A stretch of 64,000 nt of DNA from Rhynchosporium graminicola (taxonomy: Eukaryota; Ascomycota; Leotiomycetes; Helotiales; Ploettnerulaceae), in NCBI GenBank assembly GCA_900074885.1, contig FJUW01000008.1:693561-757560 (forward strand), given 5' to 3'. Below the pieces are notes generated by a model, which did not search any database, was not told the DNA's origin, and saw only the letters and a program-made list of their open reading frames with translations. Shown here one piece after another: positions 45,466-56,060 of the stretch. A program made the position numbers and the translations under genes. Numbering within the stretch: the first letter of the stretch is position 1; every line of letters starts with the position of its first letter.

Positions 45466-48400
45466 ATGCCCAGTCAAATCAGCCAAATTAAAGAACCAGA
45501 TGAGGATGCTCTTGATGATCATGAGCTCCAATACGGACACGGGCCAACAACCGAGGAGGAGTTGGAGGAGAAGTAAGTCATCCGTATCAAATGCGATCAC
45601 ACAGCTTATTGCCAAAGATATCCCGGCCGTCCTAGAAATCACTCAAAGACACTGCCATTTCACGAACTTTTCACGACACTGTTCGACCCACTCAATGAGA
45701 ACAAGGCGAAACCGAGCGGCCCACACGCTGCTCGTAAGAAGGGTCCTGGGTCGAAGAGTCTCAGTCCACATGAGATGCGCAGGAGTATTATCGAACGCTT
45801 TGTGTCGAGATGGCGGAGTCAGGTTGGAGATGATTTCTACCCTGCAGTCCGCCTCATCTTGCCTGAGAAGGACCGTGACCGTGCTATGTACGGTCTGAAG
45901 GAAAAAGCCATTGGAAAGCTCATCATTAGGATGCTGAAAATCAACAACAAGTCAGAAGACGCTCTGAGTCTCATTAATTGGAAGGACATACGAGGTAGCA
46001 GTAAGTCGGCAGGCGATTTTGCCGGAAGGTGCTATGATGTGCTGGTGAAGCGAGCTATGAGAACCAAAGTCGGCGATATGAGGATCGCTGAGGTCAACTC
46101 TCTTCTAGACAAGCTCTCTGCGGTATCAAAGGAAGAAGATCAGCTGCCTATTTTTAATAAGTTCTACAATAGAATGAATGCTGACGAGTTGATGTGGTTG
46201 ATTCGAATCATCCTTCGTCAAATGAAGGTTGGAGCATCAGAAAAGACTATTTTAGATGTGAGTATTGCCCTTGGGTGTTTTGAATAATTTGCTAATGGTA
46301 GACCAGATCTGGCATCCAGATGGTGAAGCTCTCTTCAATGTTTCATCAAGTCTTCGGCGAGTCTGTTGGGAACTGGTCAACCCGGATATCCGCATCGATG
46401 AGGAAACAAGAGGAATCACACTTATGGAATGTTTCAAGCCTCAGCTTGCTCAGTTTCAATCTCACTCCTTCCAAAAAATGATTGAAAAGATGGGCCTTGA
46501 CGAGACTGAAAAAGAACATGTCGGCGAGTTTTGGATCGAAGAGAAACTTGATGGCGAACGCATGCAAATGCATATGAAGGAGGACGACAATGGTAATCGA
46601 GAATATCGCTGGTTATCTCGGAATGGAAAAGATTACAGTTATCTGTATGGAACCAGCACTGGTGACGAGGATTCGGCTTTGACAAGACATTTTGCGGATG
46701 CATTTGACGAGGGAGTTGAGAGTATAATCTTGGATGGAGAAATGATCACCTGGGACGTTGCTACGGATGTCATGGTTGGATTTGGGACATTGAAAACTGC
46801 CGCTCTTGCTGAAGGACGGAACGGGTTCCAATTGAATGCTGGCATCCGACCCTTATTTCGGGTATTCGACTGCCTGTATCTAAATGGAACACAACTCACT
46901 CCATATTCCCTTCGTCAGAGACGCGATGCTTTGGAGGCATCTGTCCGCAACGTCCATCGTCGAATCGAGAAGCATCATTACACAGTAGCACACACCACGG
47001 CTGAGATCGAAACTCATCTGCGGCAGGTTGTTGCTGAAGCATCCGAGGGACTGGTTTTGAAGAAGCCTTCGTCTGTATACCGACTCAATGATCGGAATAA
47101 CGAATGGATGAAAGTCAAGCCTGAATACATGACAGAATTTGGCGAGTCCCTCGATTGTGTTGTCATTGGTGGATATTACGGTTCTGGCCGTAGAGGTGGA
47201 GCTTTGTCATCATTCTTGTGTGGGCTTCGAGTTAATCAGAACCACATCACTAGTGGTAAGTCGTTGAAACCTGCAAAAACGAACGTTGCTGATATTCTAC
47301 TCTAGGTGCAAACCCGATGAAATGCTATTCTTTCTGTAAAGTTGGAGGAGGCTTCAGAGCAGAAGATTATGCTAAGATTCGCCACCTTACTGATGGCAAA
47401 TGGAATGACTGGGATCCGAAGAAGCCACCTAAGGATCTTATTGTCCTCGGTGGAGGAGAAAGACAGTACGAGCGGCCCGATGTATGGATCGAGCCATGCG
47501 ATTCTGTTGTTCTCGAGGTTAAAGCCGCGTCCGTTGGAGCCTCGGATCAATTTGGGACCAAATTTACTCTACGATTTCCCAGATTTCGGAAGATCAAGGA
47601 TGACAAAAGCTGGGACCAAGCCCTGTCCTTGGAAGAATTTGATGAATTGAAAGAGAAAGTCGAAGCTGAGTCCAAAGGCAAGGAATTCAAAGTCGAGAAC
47701 AGGAGAATGGCGAAAAGACTGAAGAAAGCAATCGTCATCGCCGGGAACGACAGCAAAGTCAAAATACCATATGCAGGTCCAAAGACCAAAATATTTGAGG
47801 GCTTGGACTTCTGCGTTATGACTGAAATGCTGCATCCTGTAAAGAAGTCCAAAGCAGAGGTCGAACAAGCGATCAAGCTTAATGGAGGCAACATCTTCCA
47901 AAGTGTAACGGCTAGGGAAGGCATTATTTGTATTGGAGACAAGAAAGTGATCAAGGTTGCAAGTCTGATAAGGAAAGACGAAATCAACATCCTGAAGCCC
48001 GCTTGGGTTTACGATGCACTGAGGCAGGCGGAAGCTGATGGACCCGATCGGCCTCGATTCTTACTTCCCTTTGAGCCAAATCACTTGTTTCACATGCTGG
48101 ACACTTCTCAAGAGGATTTCAACAATAACGTGGACGTGTATGGGGACAGCTACGCGAGGGACACTAGTGTAGCGGAGCTCAAGATGTTGGTAGATGATAT
48201 GATCCACCCTAAGAACTCTACCTTCTCAGCAGACGACTTCCTCAGACAGCTCGAAGAGCATGGGAGAGGACTTGGCGAGAGGCCTGGATCTATGTGTAGA
48301 GGATGCGTAGTTCGATTCATCTCGTCTGGTCAAGGATATATGGATGAAGATATCGATCTCCTGATTGCGAAGAACAGATTTCTCTTTTCAGGTGGTAGGA

Positions 48401-48588
48401 TTGCTGAGAGTGATGAGGATGAGGAGATCACGCATTTTGTTATGGTAGATGTAGATCGTGCTTTGGTTAAGGGAGTACGGCAGAGAATCTCGTCATTGAC
48501 GAAGGTGCCGAGGATTGTGGGGATGAAGTGGTTGGAGGATAGTTGGGTAGAGAAGACGTTGATGGATGAGGAGAGGTATGCTGTATAA
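45466..48588 (+). CDS. LIG4: DNA ligase IV
   Basis: Four exons: 45466-45572, 45618-46257, 46307-47255, 47306-48588 (992 aa). The splices restore EEKYPGRPRNHSKTLPFHELF, KTILDIWHPDGEALFNVSS and SGANPMKCYSF. The N-terminal DNA-binding domain (RDRAMYGLKEKAIGKLI) precedes the nucleotidyltransferase motif EEKLDGERMQ, whose Lys (near 329) is the AMP acceptor. Motifs further on include DGEMITWD, EGLVLKKP and EWMKVKPEY. Two BRCT domains follow (about 727-810 and 880-985). The linker between them (NNNVDVYGDSYARDTS) should carry the Lif1/XRCC4-binding site. In the family this enzyme seals double-strand breaks in non-homologous end joining. The gene is complete. Confidence 0.96.
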
Positions 48589-48654
48589 GTCACGAATTGG
48601 ATAGGGCTAGGAGTAGCGGGCATTGGATTTCACCCCGAGGTTATATGGTGTGGT

Positions 48655-49098
48655 TCACCCAGGATACCACTGGACATCGAACCAAGTAATGAGATTCATG
48701 TTTAACACGAAAGCCAAGGTAAGTCTGGCACCATCTCCCACCCTTTCACCACCATGAGTCTCTTTTCCAAATACTCCTCCATCCCATGCCATACCCAACA
48801 ACCATCCCGCAGCACATCTCTCTAAAAAATAATAATCAGGCCCCTTAAACCCCCTCCAACCCCTTCCCCTCTCATTCTTCTTCCTACCAGCCATAGTATA
48901 CGGACACCCCACACCATCCTTGAACATGCAAGTTCCCTCTCTCTTCATCCGATCCTTAGCCATCGTCACGGTCCCACAGTCATCCATAACCGCTCTATCG
49001 TAGCTGGGTAAAGCGGCGTAGATTTTGCAGTCGGTGGTTGAGATGCGGACGCCGTGGCAGGCGCATTGCGTGAAGGAGCAGGGGGTTTGGATACACAT
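48655..49098 (-). CDS. Small Cys-rich protein with N-terminal MCxxTP motif
   Basis: A single frame of 147 aa; the ATG is at 49098-49096. It opens MCIQTPCSFTQCACHG and has further Cys at DCKIY, DDCGTV, GTCMF and GVGCPYT, then a Lys/Arg/Gly-rich middle. There is no signal peptide, so it is probably intracellular. The tail after about residue 105 is less convincing and could hide an intron. The N-terminus matches that of the next small gene at 8 of 16 positions. It is tail-to-tail with LIG4, 66 bp apart. Function unknown; similar short 'MC...' proteins are common in Helotiales, by recollection only. Confidence 0.55.
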   Translation of the reverse strand: MCIQTPCSFTQCACHGVRISTTDCKIYAALPSYDRAVMDDCGTVTMAKDRMKREGTCMFKDGVGCPYTMAGRKKNERGRGWRGFKGPDYYFLERCAAGWLLGMAWDGGVFGKETHGGERVGDGARLTLAFVLNMNLITWFDVQWYPG

Positions 49099-49786
49099 CT
49101 TTTCGTGGATCTGAGGGGCGGGAAGGGGGAGGGGGGGGGGTTAAATAGAAGTTTTTTGAGTATGGTCTGGTGAGGGGAGGATGTAGATTTGGGGAGTGGA
49201 GGGATTATACCGAAGGTTGTTCTGAATACAGGGTGATGTTTGCTGGTATTCAGATGGATGGAAAGATCTGTGAATACTACCTTGATCCACGCGTCTTATT
49301 GTCTGGCTGTTTGTAAGTAGGGGCTGTATATCTTGATATATATCATATCTCCGTAGAGTCAATCACTGGAGCGTCTCGATTAGAGTTCCACAGTATATTC
49401 ATTGTGAGCTCTATCAGAGAACGAAGGATGTAGGGAAATCGAGACTTAAGATTGAAATTCGAAGCAGAAAGAGTCACGACGAAACATTCAAGCAAAAGAA
49501 GAAGTTACTTCTTTGGAGTCATCGACTTGGAATCCCACACATCAGCACCCTCCCCTCGAGTATTCCGAGACCCGACAATTGAAACCCACAGCAGGGGAGT
49601 CAGTCGGTCAGTCTCCAGCTAACTATCCATCCCAAGTTCTACACTCTACATTCTCCAAAAGAAAACCCCATCTCTCAACAAACTCCCAACCTCACCACAC
49701 CCACACAACCCAGACCAAAGCGGCAACACAGCCCTCCTCCCACCCATCCAGTATTCTCAAATCCATCCAACCCACTTGGCTAAATC
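49099..49786. other. Intergenic between two divergent small Cys-rich genes
   Basis: About 690 bp. A G run of at least ten bases lies at 49131-49140, just upstream of the minus-strand gene, and a C/A-rich stretch precedes the plus-strand gene. No other gene is seen. Confidence 0.45.
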
Positions 49787-50041
49787 ATGTGCACCCACAC
49801 CCCCCTCACACACACCCACTGCCCCTGCCACAAAACCCTCATCTCAATCTGCCCCTTCCAAGAAGCTTTGGAGAAGCACGCGCGACGACGCCAAAAAATA
49901 AGCGCGAGAAGGCAGAAATATCAGGTGCCTGATTGTAGACTGTGTAGGAACTTTGTTGTTGAGGGGGAAGGGATTGTGGAGGGGGGGTGTGGAATAGGTG
50001 AGGTATGTTTTTTTTTTGTTTTGTTTTTTTCTCCTGTCTGA
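49787..50041 (+). CDS. Small Cys-rich protein, second MCxxTP member
   Basis: An open frame of 84 aa beginning MCTHTPLTHTHCPCHK, which shares Met, Cys, Thr, Pro, Thr, Cys, Cys, His with the gene at 48655-49098 in the same register. Later Cys occur at ISICPF, DCRLCRNF and GGCG. A good donor GTATGT at 50003, followed by a long T-rich tract and an AG near 50050, suggests that the true 3' end is spliced. If so, the last residues CFFFVLFFSPV are intronic. The two genes are divergent. Function unknown. Confidence 0.45.
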   Translation: MCTHTPLTHTHCPCHKTLISICPFQEALEKHARRRQKISARRQKYQVPDCRLCRNFVVEGEGIVEGGCGIGEVCFFFVLFFSPV

Positions 50042-50761
50042 TGTGGTGAGAGGGGAGATGGATTGGGAAGGATTGGGGGGGAGGGGGAAGTAGTTGCGAT
50101 TGTGCTGATGAGGTGGTGGGTGTGGATTAGGGTAATATATGTCCGTATGCTGAGAGGGACGAGAGGAGAGCGGAACAGCAAAGAGAACGGGAAGGAAAGG
50201 CACAGATGGAAGGGGGATTGTTGGTTAGAGAAAGGATTTGGTGGGGTGCTGATGATTTCTACTTGACGAAGTGGAATTGAGGCTGGAACTATGCATAGCT
50301 ATGTGAACAGAGCGTTTTATCACAATTTCAAGCCAAGCAGTCGTCAACAGAAGAGATCTTGTGAAGTATCGTATCATTCTGAGCTCCCAAATTGGACTCC
50401 AAGTAAGCTAGATGAGCTCTAGACTCTCCAAGAAGAGACGAAAAGGTGCTATACAAGAAGGGGGGTTCGGGACATATGCCGAAAGCCAGATGGCAAGATG
50501 ATGGGAAAATCAATGCAAAACGAACGCCAGGACCTCCTCCCAATGCATACGCAAGAACACCCTCCAAACCGTTCCATCCTTCCTTCAAGTCGTATCAGCC
50601 GTTTATCTACCCAATCCAAACAGCCATCTAACACCATCTCTAACGATGAGAATTCCAAAAACATGACGTGTCGAGCGCAAAATCCAAAGCACCAACGCAA
50701 ACGCAAACTATCCAATACAATGACGAAAAATCATAGCAAGAAACGAGGATAGAGTTGGAGA
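50042..50761. other. Intergenic, no gene seen
   Basis: About 720 bp. The first 50 bases are strongly G-rich (runs of GGG near 50050-50090) and might form G-quadruplexes. The remainder is unremarkable. Confidence 0.4.
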
Positions 50762-52608
50762 CTACCGCTCCCAATGCCCATCCACCTCGCCTCTCTCAAC
50801 ACCCGCGATCCTCCTCGCGCTATTACTCCCCGCCCCATACAAAAACTCCATCAACTTCGTCTTCTGCTTCTCCCTCACGCCCCCAAGATACCCACTAACC
50901 TCCTCCAACCCCCTAATCTGCTCATCCACACCCAGTGTACTCCCATTAGCTCTCACAAGTGGACTAACAAGCTTCCGTCTCAGATTTTCAAGATTAGCTT
51001 TCAGCATCAGGAGTTTACGATTGTGGTCCTCGAGGATATTCTTGTTTTGCACGGTCTTAGAGCGGATATTGCTGAGGAGTTTCTTGTTCTTCTCGAATTT
51101 GTGTAGTGTGCTTGCGTTAGGGCCGAGGAGTTTAGTCCATAGGGAGGAGAGGAGGTCATCTTGAGCCGAATCTTGGGCGTCAGATTCGCGAGCGACTGTT
51201 CGTGCTAGGTTGCCGAATTGTCGGTCAATTGCTTCGAAGAGTGAGAAGAGGGCCAGGGAGTGCGTGAGTTCTGAATTGATTGATTCTTCGAGGACAGAAA
51301 GGAATTCGGTGAATGTGCGTTGGAGGGTTTGGCGGGTACGTTGTTGAGAAGAGAGGCCGAAGATGGATGTTGCTAGGATTCCGACTCTCGTTGGTGTTCC
51401 TGATGGGTTTTCTAGGAATCCGCATTTCGTTAATAATGTATGGACATTGTCGAAGGCGGATGTCATGGGTGACGGAGGGAGAAGCTGAAGTTGAGAAAGC
51501 TCTCGCCTAGCCCAGTCCATAACTATCAAAATTCTATAGCATGTTAGTCACCACCCCCAAAAATTAAAATGCATTTCACTCACCCGTCAACATCTCCATC
51601 CACATTCGCGAAAAATCTCGTCAGCTCTATGGCCAAAGTCTTGAGACTATCGCTTAAGTCATCCAACTCCTTAACTATAATAGGAGCCGAGGTCATATTT
51701 GTTGAGCGTACACTCTCCCCAAGGTCCCATACTGCCACCCCAGTAGCCTGCAGATCTCCAACTTGCTGAACACCATTCTCCGAATAGAATATGAGAGGTT
51801 CGAATGCCTTAGCAAGACCTGCGACTTTGACCAGATCTGGAACTGGAGGTGGATCACCAGGCTGAAACAGTCTTTGTAATGCGAGATACGAAACGAATGC
51901 AACTATGATAGAGGTTGCGAGGGATGCCCACGATTTAGTAACGGCATTGAACTTCGTTCTGACGAAAGAGAACGCTGCTTCAAAAGGTTCTGTACGATGT
52001 TGAACTTCTGCTCTGACAGCGAACCGAATATCTAGTACCGGTCAGTGAAATGATACATACGATGAGCGACAATCCATACAGCTATTAGCATTTTCCGCTG
52101 TATGTACACTATCTCGGTCATGCTCCTGCTTTACCAGCCCCCCAAACGTTCTACCAAAATCCTCTGAACCCTGAGGGTACACACCAGGACTCGGACTTCT
52201 TTGCTTCTGCGGCGATATCGATCCAGTCGGTAGTCTTGTCCTCGCAGCGGTCGCTAATGTAGCATCCTCTCCATCATCTGCGCTTTCATACTCCGGGCTG
52301 CTCTCCCTCGAATCCTCTCTACCGCGCTTCCCCAACAACGACCTATTCCAAAAGCCGCTGCTTCGATTGCCGTTTTCGTCGCGGCGCCAGGCTGGCGGGC
52401 TGTATCTGCCTCCCGACGCCGAATCTGCCATCTCCGAGCCCGTATCTGAAAGGAAACCAGAGTGATGAGATGGGTACCCGAAGCGGGGCGATTGGCCTAT
52501 CTCGCTGCTTGTCGGCTCGAAATCTTGCAGAGAGACGTTTAATGAAGGGTGCTCTTCGAACATCTGCTCCAGCTCGTCGATCGTCGCGGTGGTAGTCTGG
52601 GGCCCCAT
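50762..52608 (-). CDS. Conserved one-TM coiled-coil protein, function unknown
   Basis: Three exons on the minus strand: 52080-52608, 51584-52031, 50762-51533 (582 aa). The 48- and 50-bp introns restore ENANSYIRFAVRAEVQ and DVDGILIVMDWARREL. The N-terminus (IDELEQMFEEHPSLNVSLQDFE, then FGYPSHHSGF and SPPAWRRDENGN) is a recognisable Pezizomycotina pattern. A single transmembrane helix lies at about 211-230 (SWASLATSIIVAFVSYLALQ). The C-terminal 300 residues are helical and likely coiled coil, including KFEKNKKLLSNIRSK and NRKLLMLKANLENLRRKL. I recognise the pattern as conserved but know no function. A membrane tether with a cytosolic or nuclear coiled coil is inferred. Confidence 0.75.
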
Positions 52609-54178
52609 GGTAGGCGCCTTCAACTTGGGCTTGGAATTGTGCGACCTGCAGGCGGGGTATTGGGTGGTTTCGGACGTGAATTATGTAGAGATAGGTGAAT
52701 GCGAAAAGTGCGAGAATTAAGAAGCTTCCTGATGGGATATTGAGAGTGACCAGAGAGAGATTCACGTGGTTCTCGACAGTGAACAAGGTCATTCCGTATC
52801 GCTTCTTCGCTGGAATTGATGCGATCTTGTGACACAGATTTGGTTGCTGGGTCAGGATGCGCACATAGGACTGGATTTCATGCGACAAATAACGACAGTA
52901 GAATGATTGCATAAGAGTCGACAGTGACGAGAGAAAAAGCGAAGATGCGGCAACGACAATTGTGGTTGTAGTTGTGGTGGGGGGTTACATTCTCGGAAGG
53001 ATGATTCCCAGCCACTCGAATTTTATACAACACACACCACAAATGCACTGCACTGCACTGCACTGCACTGCACTGCACAGGCCCCTGATACCTTGATGCA
53101 CTCACCTACCTCTCTTACTCCTGCTCTGCTCTGCTGGTTTCTGCTCTGCTGGCCGCCTCTACAACGATCGCCCTGCTATGGTTTGCTCGGAAGATACTGA
53201 CTGGTACGTGGAAAGAGAAGAGGTGGCAGAACCAATGATTCTTCTACGACCAGGTCCAGCAACGGGCCGCAGCGAGACCAGCAACCAATGATATAAATGA
53301 AAGGGTTGGCAAAGAAGCAACAATACCTTAGTCAAGACGTCCCTTGCATACAAATCCTAGGGCGTGGCTTTAGATTCTGATCGATTGAAAAGATCGCCAG
53401 CCATCTGAATTTCAAGTTAACTTCGTAAGGTTGAGACGATGAGAGAGGGGTCTAGTCACATAGGTGTAATATCCAAGACATTTGCCCCTCGCCTACCGTA
53501 AGCAGCAGGTACATTATCAGCCTCATGACCAGGTCCCTCGAGATTCGAGACGGATCAAAGATATCACGAGATTTGTACTTGTACAAATTGGAGTACAAAT
53601 TGGATTCCTAGTCCCCACTCAAACTTTCTATCTGTTGTATTGAAGATATAATCTTCAAGCAAAGAAATACCGAAACTGGCTCGGGTTTCAAAACTGCCAA
53701 CTTCCTTCCTGAGCGTTTGGGGTTCCATCCTGCAGACGTGTGTATTACAAGCAGCCCCTATTTCATACCAAGCGCTACAAGATGTGGTAAGTGTGAATCG
53801 GGAGGCTGGAAAGAAGCAAAGCCCATCACTGAGCAGTTAAGCAACCGAGTTTGCACCTACTTCAAAGGTACAAAGTGGTAGTGTAAATACAGTTCTTATG
53901 TCAGATGAGAAGATAATCCTTCAAGCCGACTGGAATGTTTATCCTTTTCACTATAAAAGAGTCCAAAGGATTCTTCTTCATGATAGAAATGGACCTAACA
54001 AACATTTTCGTTGTATTGATACACTTCCACTTGCGCGACGTTGTAGTTGCACGCAAGACCCAAACACTTTCCCACTACCGTATGACCCGCCGTGGTGGAT
54101 ATCAGACATGAGAAACAGACCAACAAGTATAAATGGCTATCTCCGATCTCTTCCTATTTTCCCTTAAAACGAAGTCCC
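52609..54178. other. Intergenic spacer with TGCAC repeat
   Basis: About 1.6 kb. It holds a seven-copy TGCAC repeat at 53044 and no supported gene. Frames overlapping the start of the previous gene (52343-52912 minus) read through its leader and are probably not expressed. Confidence 0.45.
53044..53078. repeat. (TGCAC)7 microsatellite
   Basis: Seven tandem TGCAC units, perfect. Confidence 0.95.
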
Positions 54179-55151
54179 TCACTTAGCCTTACGAGGTCTT
54201 CCTCGTCCCCTCTTGGCTGGCGCGTCTCCATTCGCAGTAATATCCTCTTTCTTGCCCTTGGACGAAGCCGGAACGACCTTTTTCGCCTTCCCCTTCGGAG
54301 CAGGGGCAGTAGACTCAGTCTTCGCCTTAACTGGTCTTCCCCGTCCACGCTTAGCAGGTTTCTCGACCTCCTCATCCGCATCCTCCTCTCCATCCCCACT
54401 CTCCTCATCACCATTCGCAGACACCTCACTATTCCGCTTCCGCTTGCCATCCTTCTTAGGCTCCTCTTCCTTTGCCTTCTCCTTTGCAGTCGCTTTCTTC
54501 GCGTCTTCCTTCTCCTTCGCTTTCTCTTTCTTCGCATCTTCCTTCTCCTTCTTAGCCGCCTCTTTGGCGTCCTCCTCCTCCTCCTTCGCTTTCTCCTTCG
54601 CCTTCTCTTTCTTCGCATCCTCTTTTTCCTTCTTAGCCGCCTCTTTTGCGTCCTCTTTCTCCTTCTTAACAGCCTCCTTTTCACTCTTAATCTTAATCTT
54701 TTCCTTCTCCACTTTCTCAGCTCTCTCCTCGATTTCCGCAACGAGGTACCAGCGTCTATCCGCGCCACCCAGGAAAGCGGGTTGGGGCTCCGTCTTCATT
54801 TGAAGGCCCTCGAGGTCTTCCTCTTTGAGCCTATAGGACTTCAGGTCAGCTTATATTCTCAAAATTTCGATATCCTAAGCCATTTCCAACGACATCTTCC
54901 TCTCTCAGCCCAAGCCATAGCCATAAAGGGAAAATCCGACGGCCAATGAAAATGATTTCATGAGATATAGCAGGTCAAACCTGGATTAGAAATTACTTGA
55001 CTCACTTATACGTCTTCTTCGCATCTGAAACTCCAACAATGCTCTCCCCACGACAATCTTCGCATTGCTCTTCATTCGTAAAAGGGTTCGGGCGCAACGT
55101 AACATCTTCCGCGTCGCAAGTGGCGCATTTACCAACTGGGAGCTTAGGCAT
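54179..55151 (-). CDS. Zinc-ribbon and AT-hook protein with XPA-like Cys spacing
   Basis: Two exons on the minus strand: 55006-55151 and 54179-54830, with a 175-bp intron that is long for this locus (265 aa). The N-terminus MPKLPVGKCATCDAEDV has Cys at 9, 12, 30 and 33, that is C-x2-C-x17-C-x2-C, the spacing of the XPA/Rad14 zinc finger. SDAKKTYKLKEEDLEGL follows, resembling the start of the XPA C-terminal fold, then RRWYLVAEIEERAEKV. The next ~100 residues are a Lys/Glu/Ala helix-forming array with an internal duplication (EDAKEAAKKEKEDAKKEK twice). The C-terminus carries two AT-hooks (KRGRGRPVKAK, KRGRGRPRKAK). A chromatin or DNA-binding role is inferred. It is too small and divergent to call it Rad14. 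Confidence 0.75.
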
Positions 55152-56060
55152 CGTAAATTTCCCCTTATCTCAAGAAATGCTTTTCACCAACTGCTCAACT
55201 CTTCTCTTGCCTGAATGTCAAAAATCAAAAGGGTAGGTTGGTTCTGGTATCTGAACGTGAGGTTAGATAGAGGATTCAATTCCTACGGGTAATTGGGTTG
55301 AGAAGAGTCGTAGTCAAATTGATGACGGACGAGAAGTTTTGATTGTTGAAAGAAGAAAAGAAAGAATGCAGGAACACACGGGTCGAAGACATGGAAGCAA
55401 GTACGTTCCGGATGTGACGCGACGCCAAGTAACCAACGAACCCCTTTGTCTCAAAAGTAAACATTGCCATGACCTCATACGTCTCTCCAATGTATAAATT
55501 GGGGATATCATTATGCAGGAACTGTGTTGGGAAATTGTCAGTACCTTACCTATATGGCTGGTCTGAACTGGAGTCACAAACACGAGAATGGGAGAGGTAA
55601 AATAGGGAGAATATTGGTTTGAGTAGTGAGATGGTACGTCTTGCCTCCCTAGGGGACCAGACAAAGAAACTGGTCGAATCTCAGTACTCGTGCTCCCACA
55701 GGAATCCAAAGAAAACATCAGGTTCATCAAACACTTGATGCTTTTATACTATCTGCCTATCTAAAGTAACTTCATTATCTCCTTGATGGACTCGCTCTCT
55801 CGTTTGTCCTCCGCAGAAAGAGTTGGTGGTGTACAGCCCTACCATATCGCCCGCCCGCCCGCAAATGCATCAAAGGAACAAATATTAATCAACTATCTAC
55901 AAACAACGCTCGAAGTAATATTGTCGTTCAGTGCACCCCCTCCCATCCATCGTCTCGATATTGAACCATTTCGCAAGATCTTCTTTCGTCAATCCCTTAC
56001 TCACAATCAATAACGAACTTTTCATACACCTGCTATCTCTGCTTCCAGACATGAGGATTC
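55152..56060. other. Intergenic, no gene seen
   Basis: About 910 bp between the AT-hook gene and the 3' end of NUP145, both on the minus strand. Frames here are short and lack motifs. Confidence 0.45.

Noticed and set aside
49131..50090. G-rich runs around the small Cys-rich genes as G-quadruplex regulators
   Set aside because: Only simple G runs are seen; there is no evidence for function beyond composition.
52343..52912. 189-codon minus frame with a hydrophobic segment overlapping the start of the coiled-coil protein gene
   Set aside because: It runs through the leader and then out of frame over the conserved N-terminus (IDELEQMFEEHPSL), so it is probably a shadow.
54213..54803. Long plus-strand frame rich in Ser/Phe/Ala opposite the AT-hook gene
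   Set aside because: It is the antisense shadow of the Lys/Glu repeat codons; the minus-strand reading has zinc-ribbon and AT-hook motifs.
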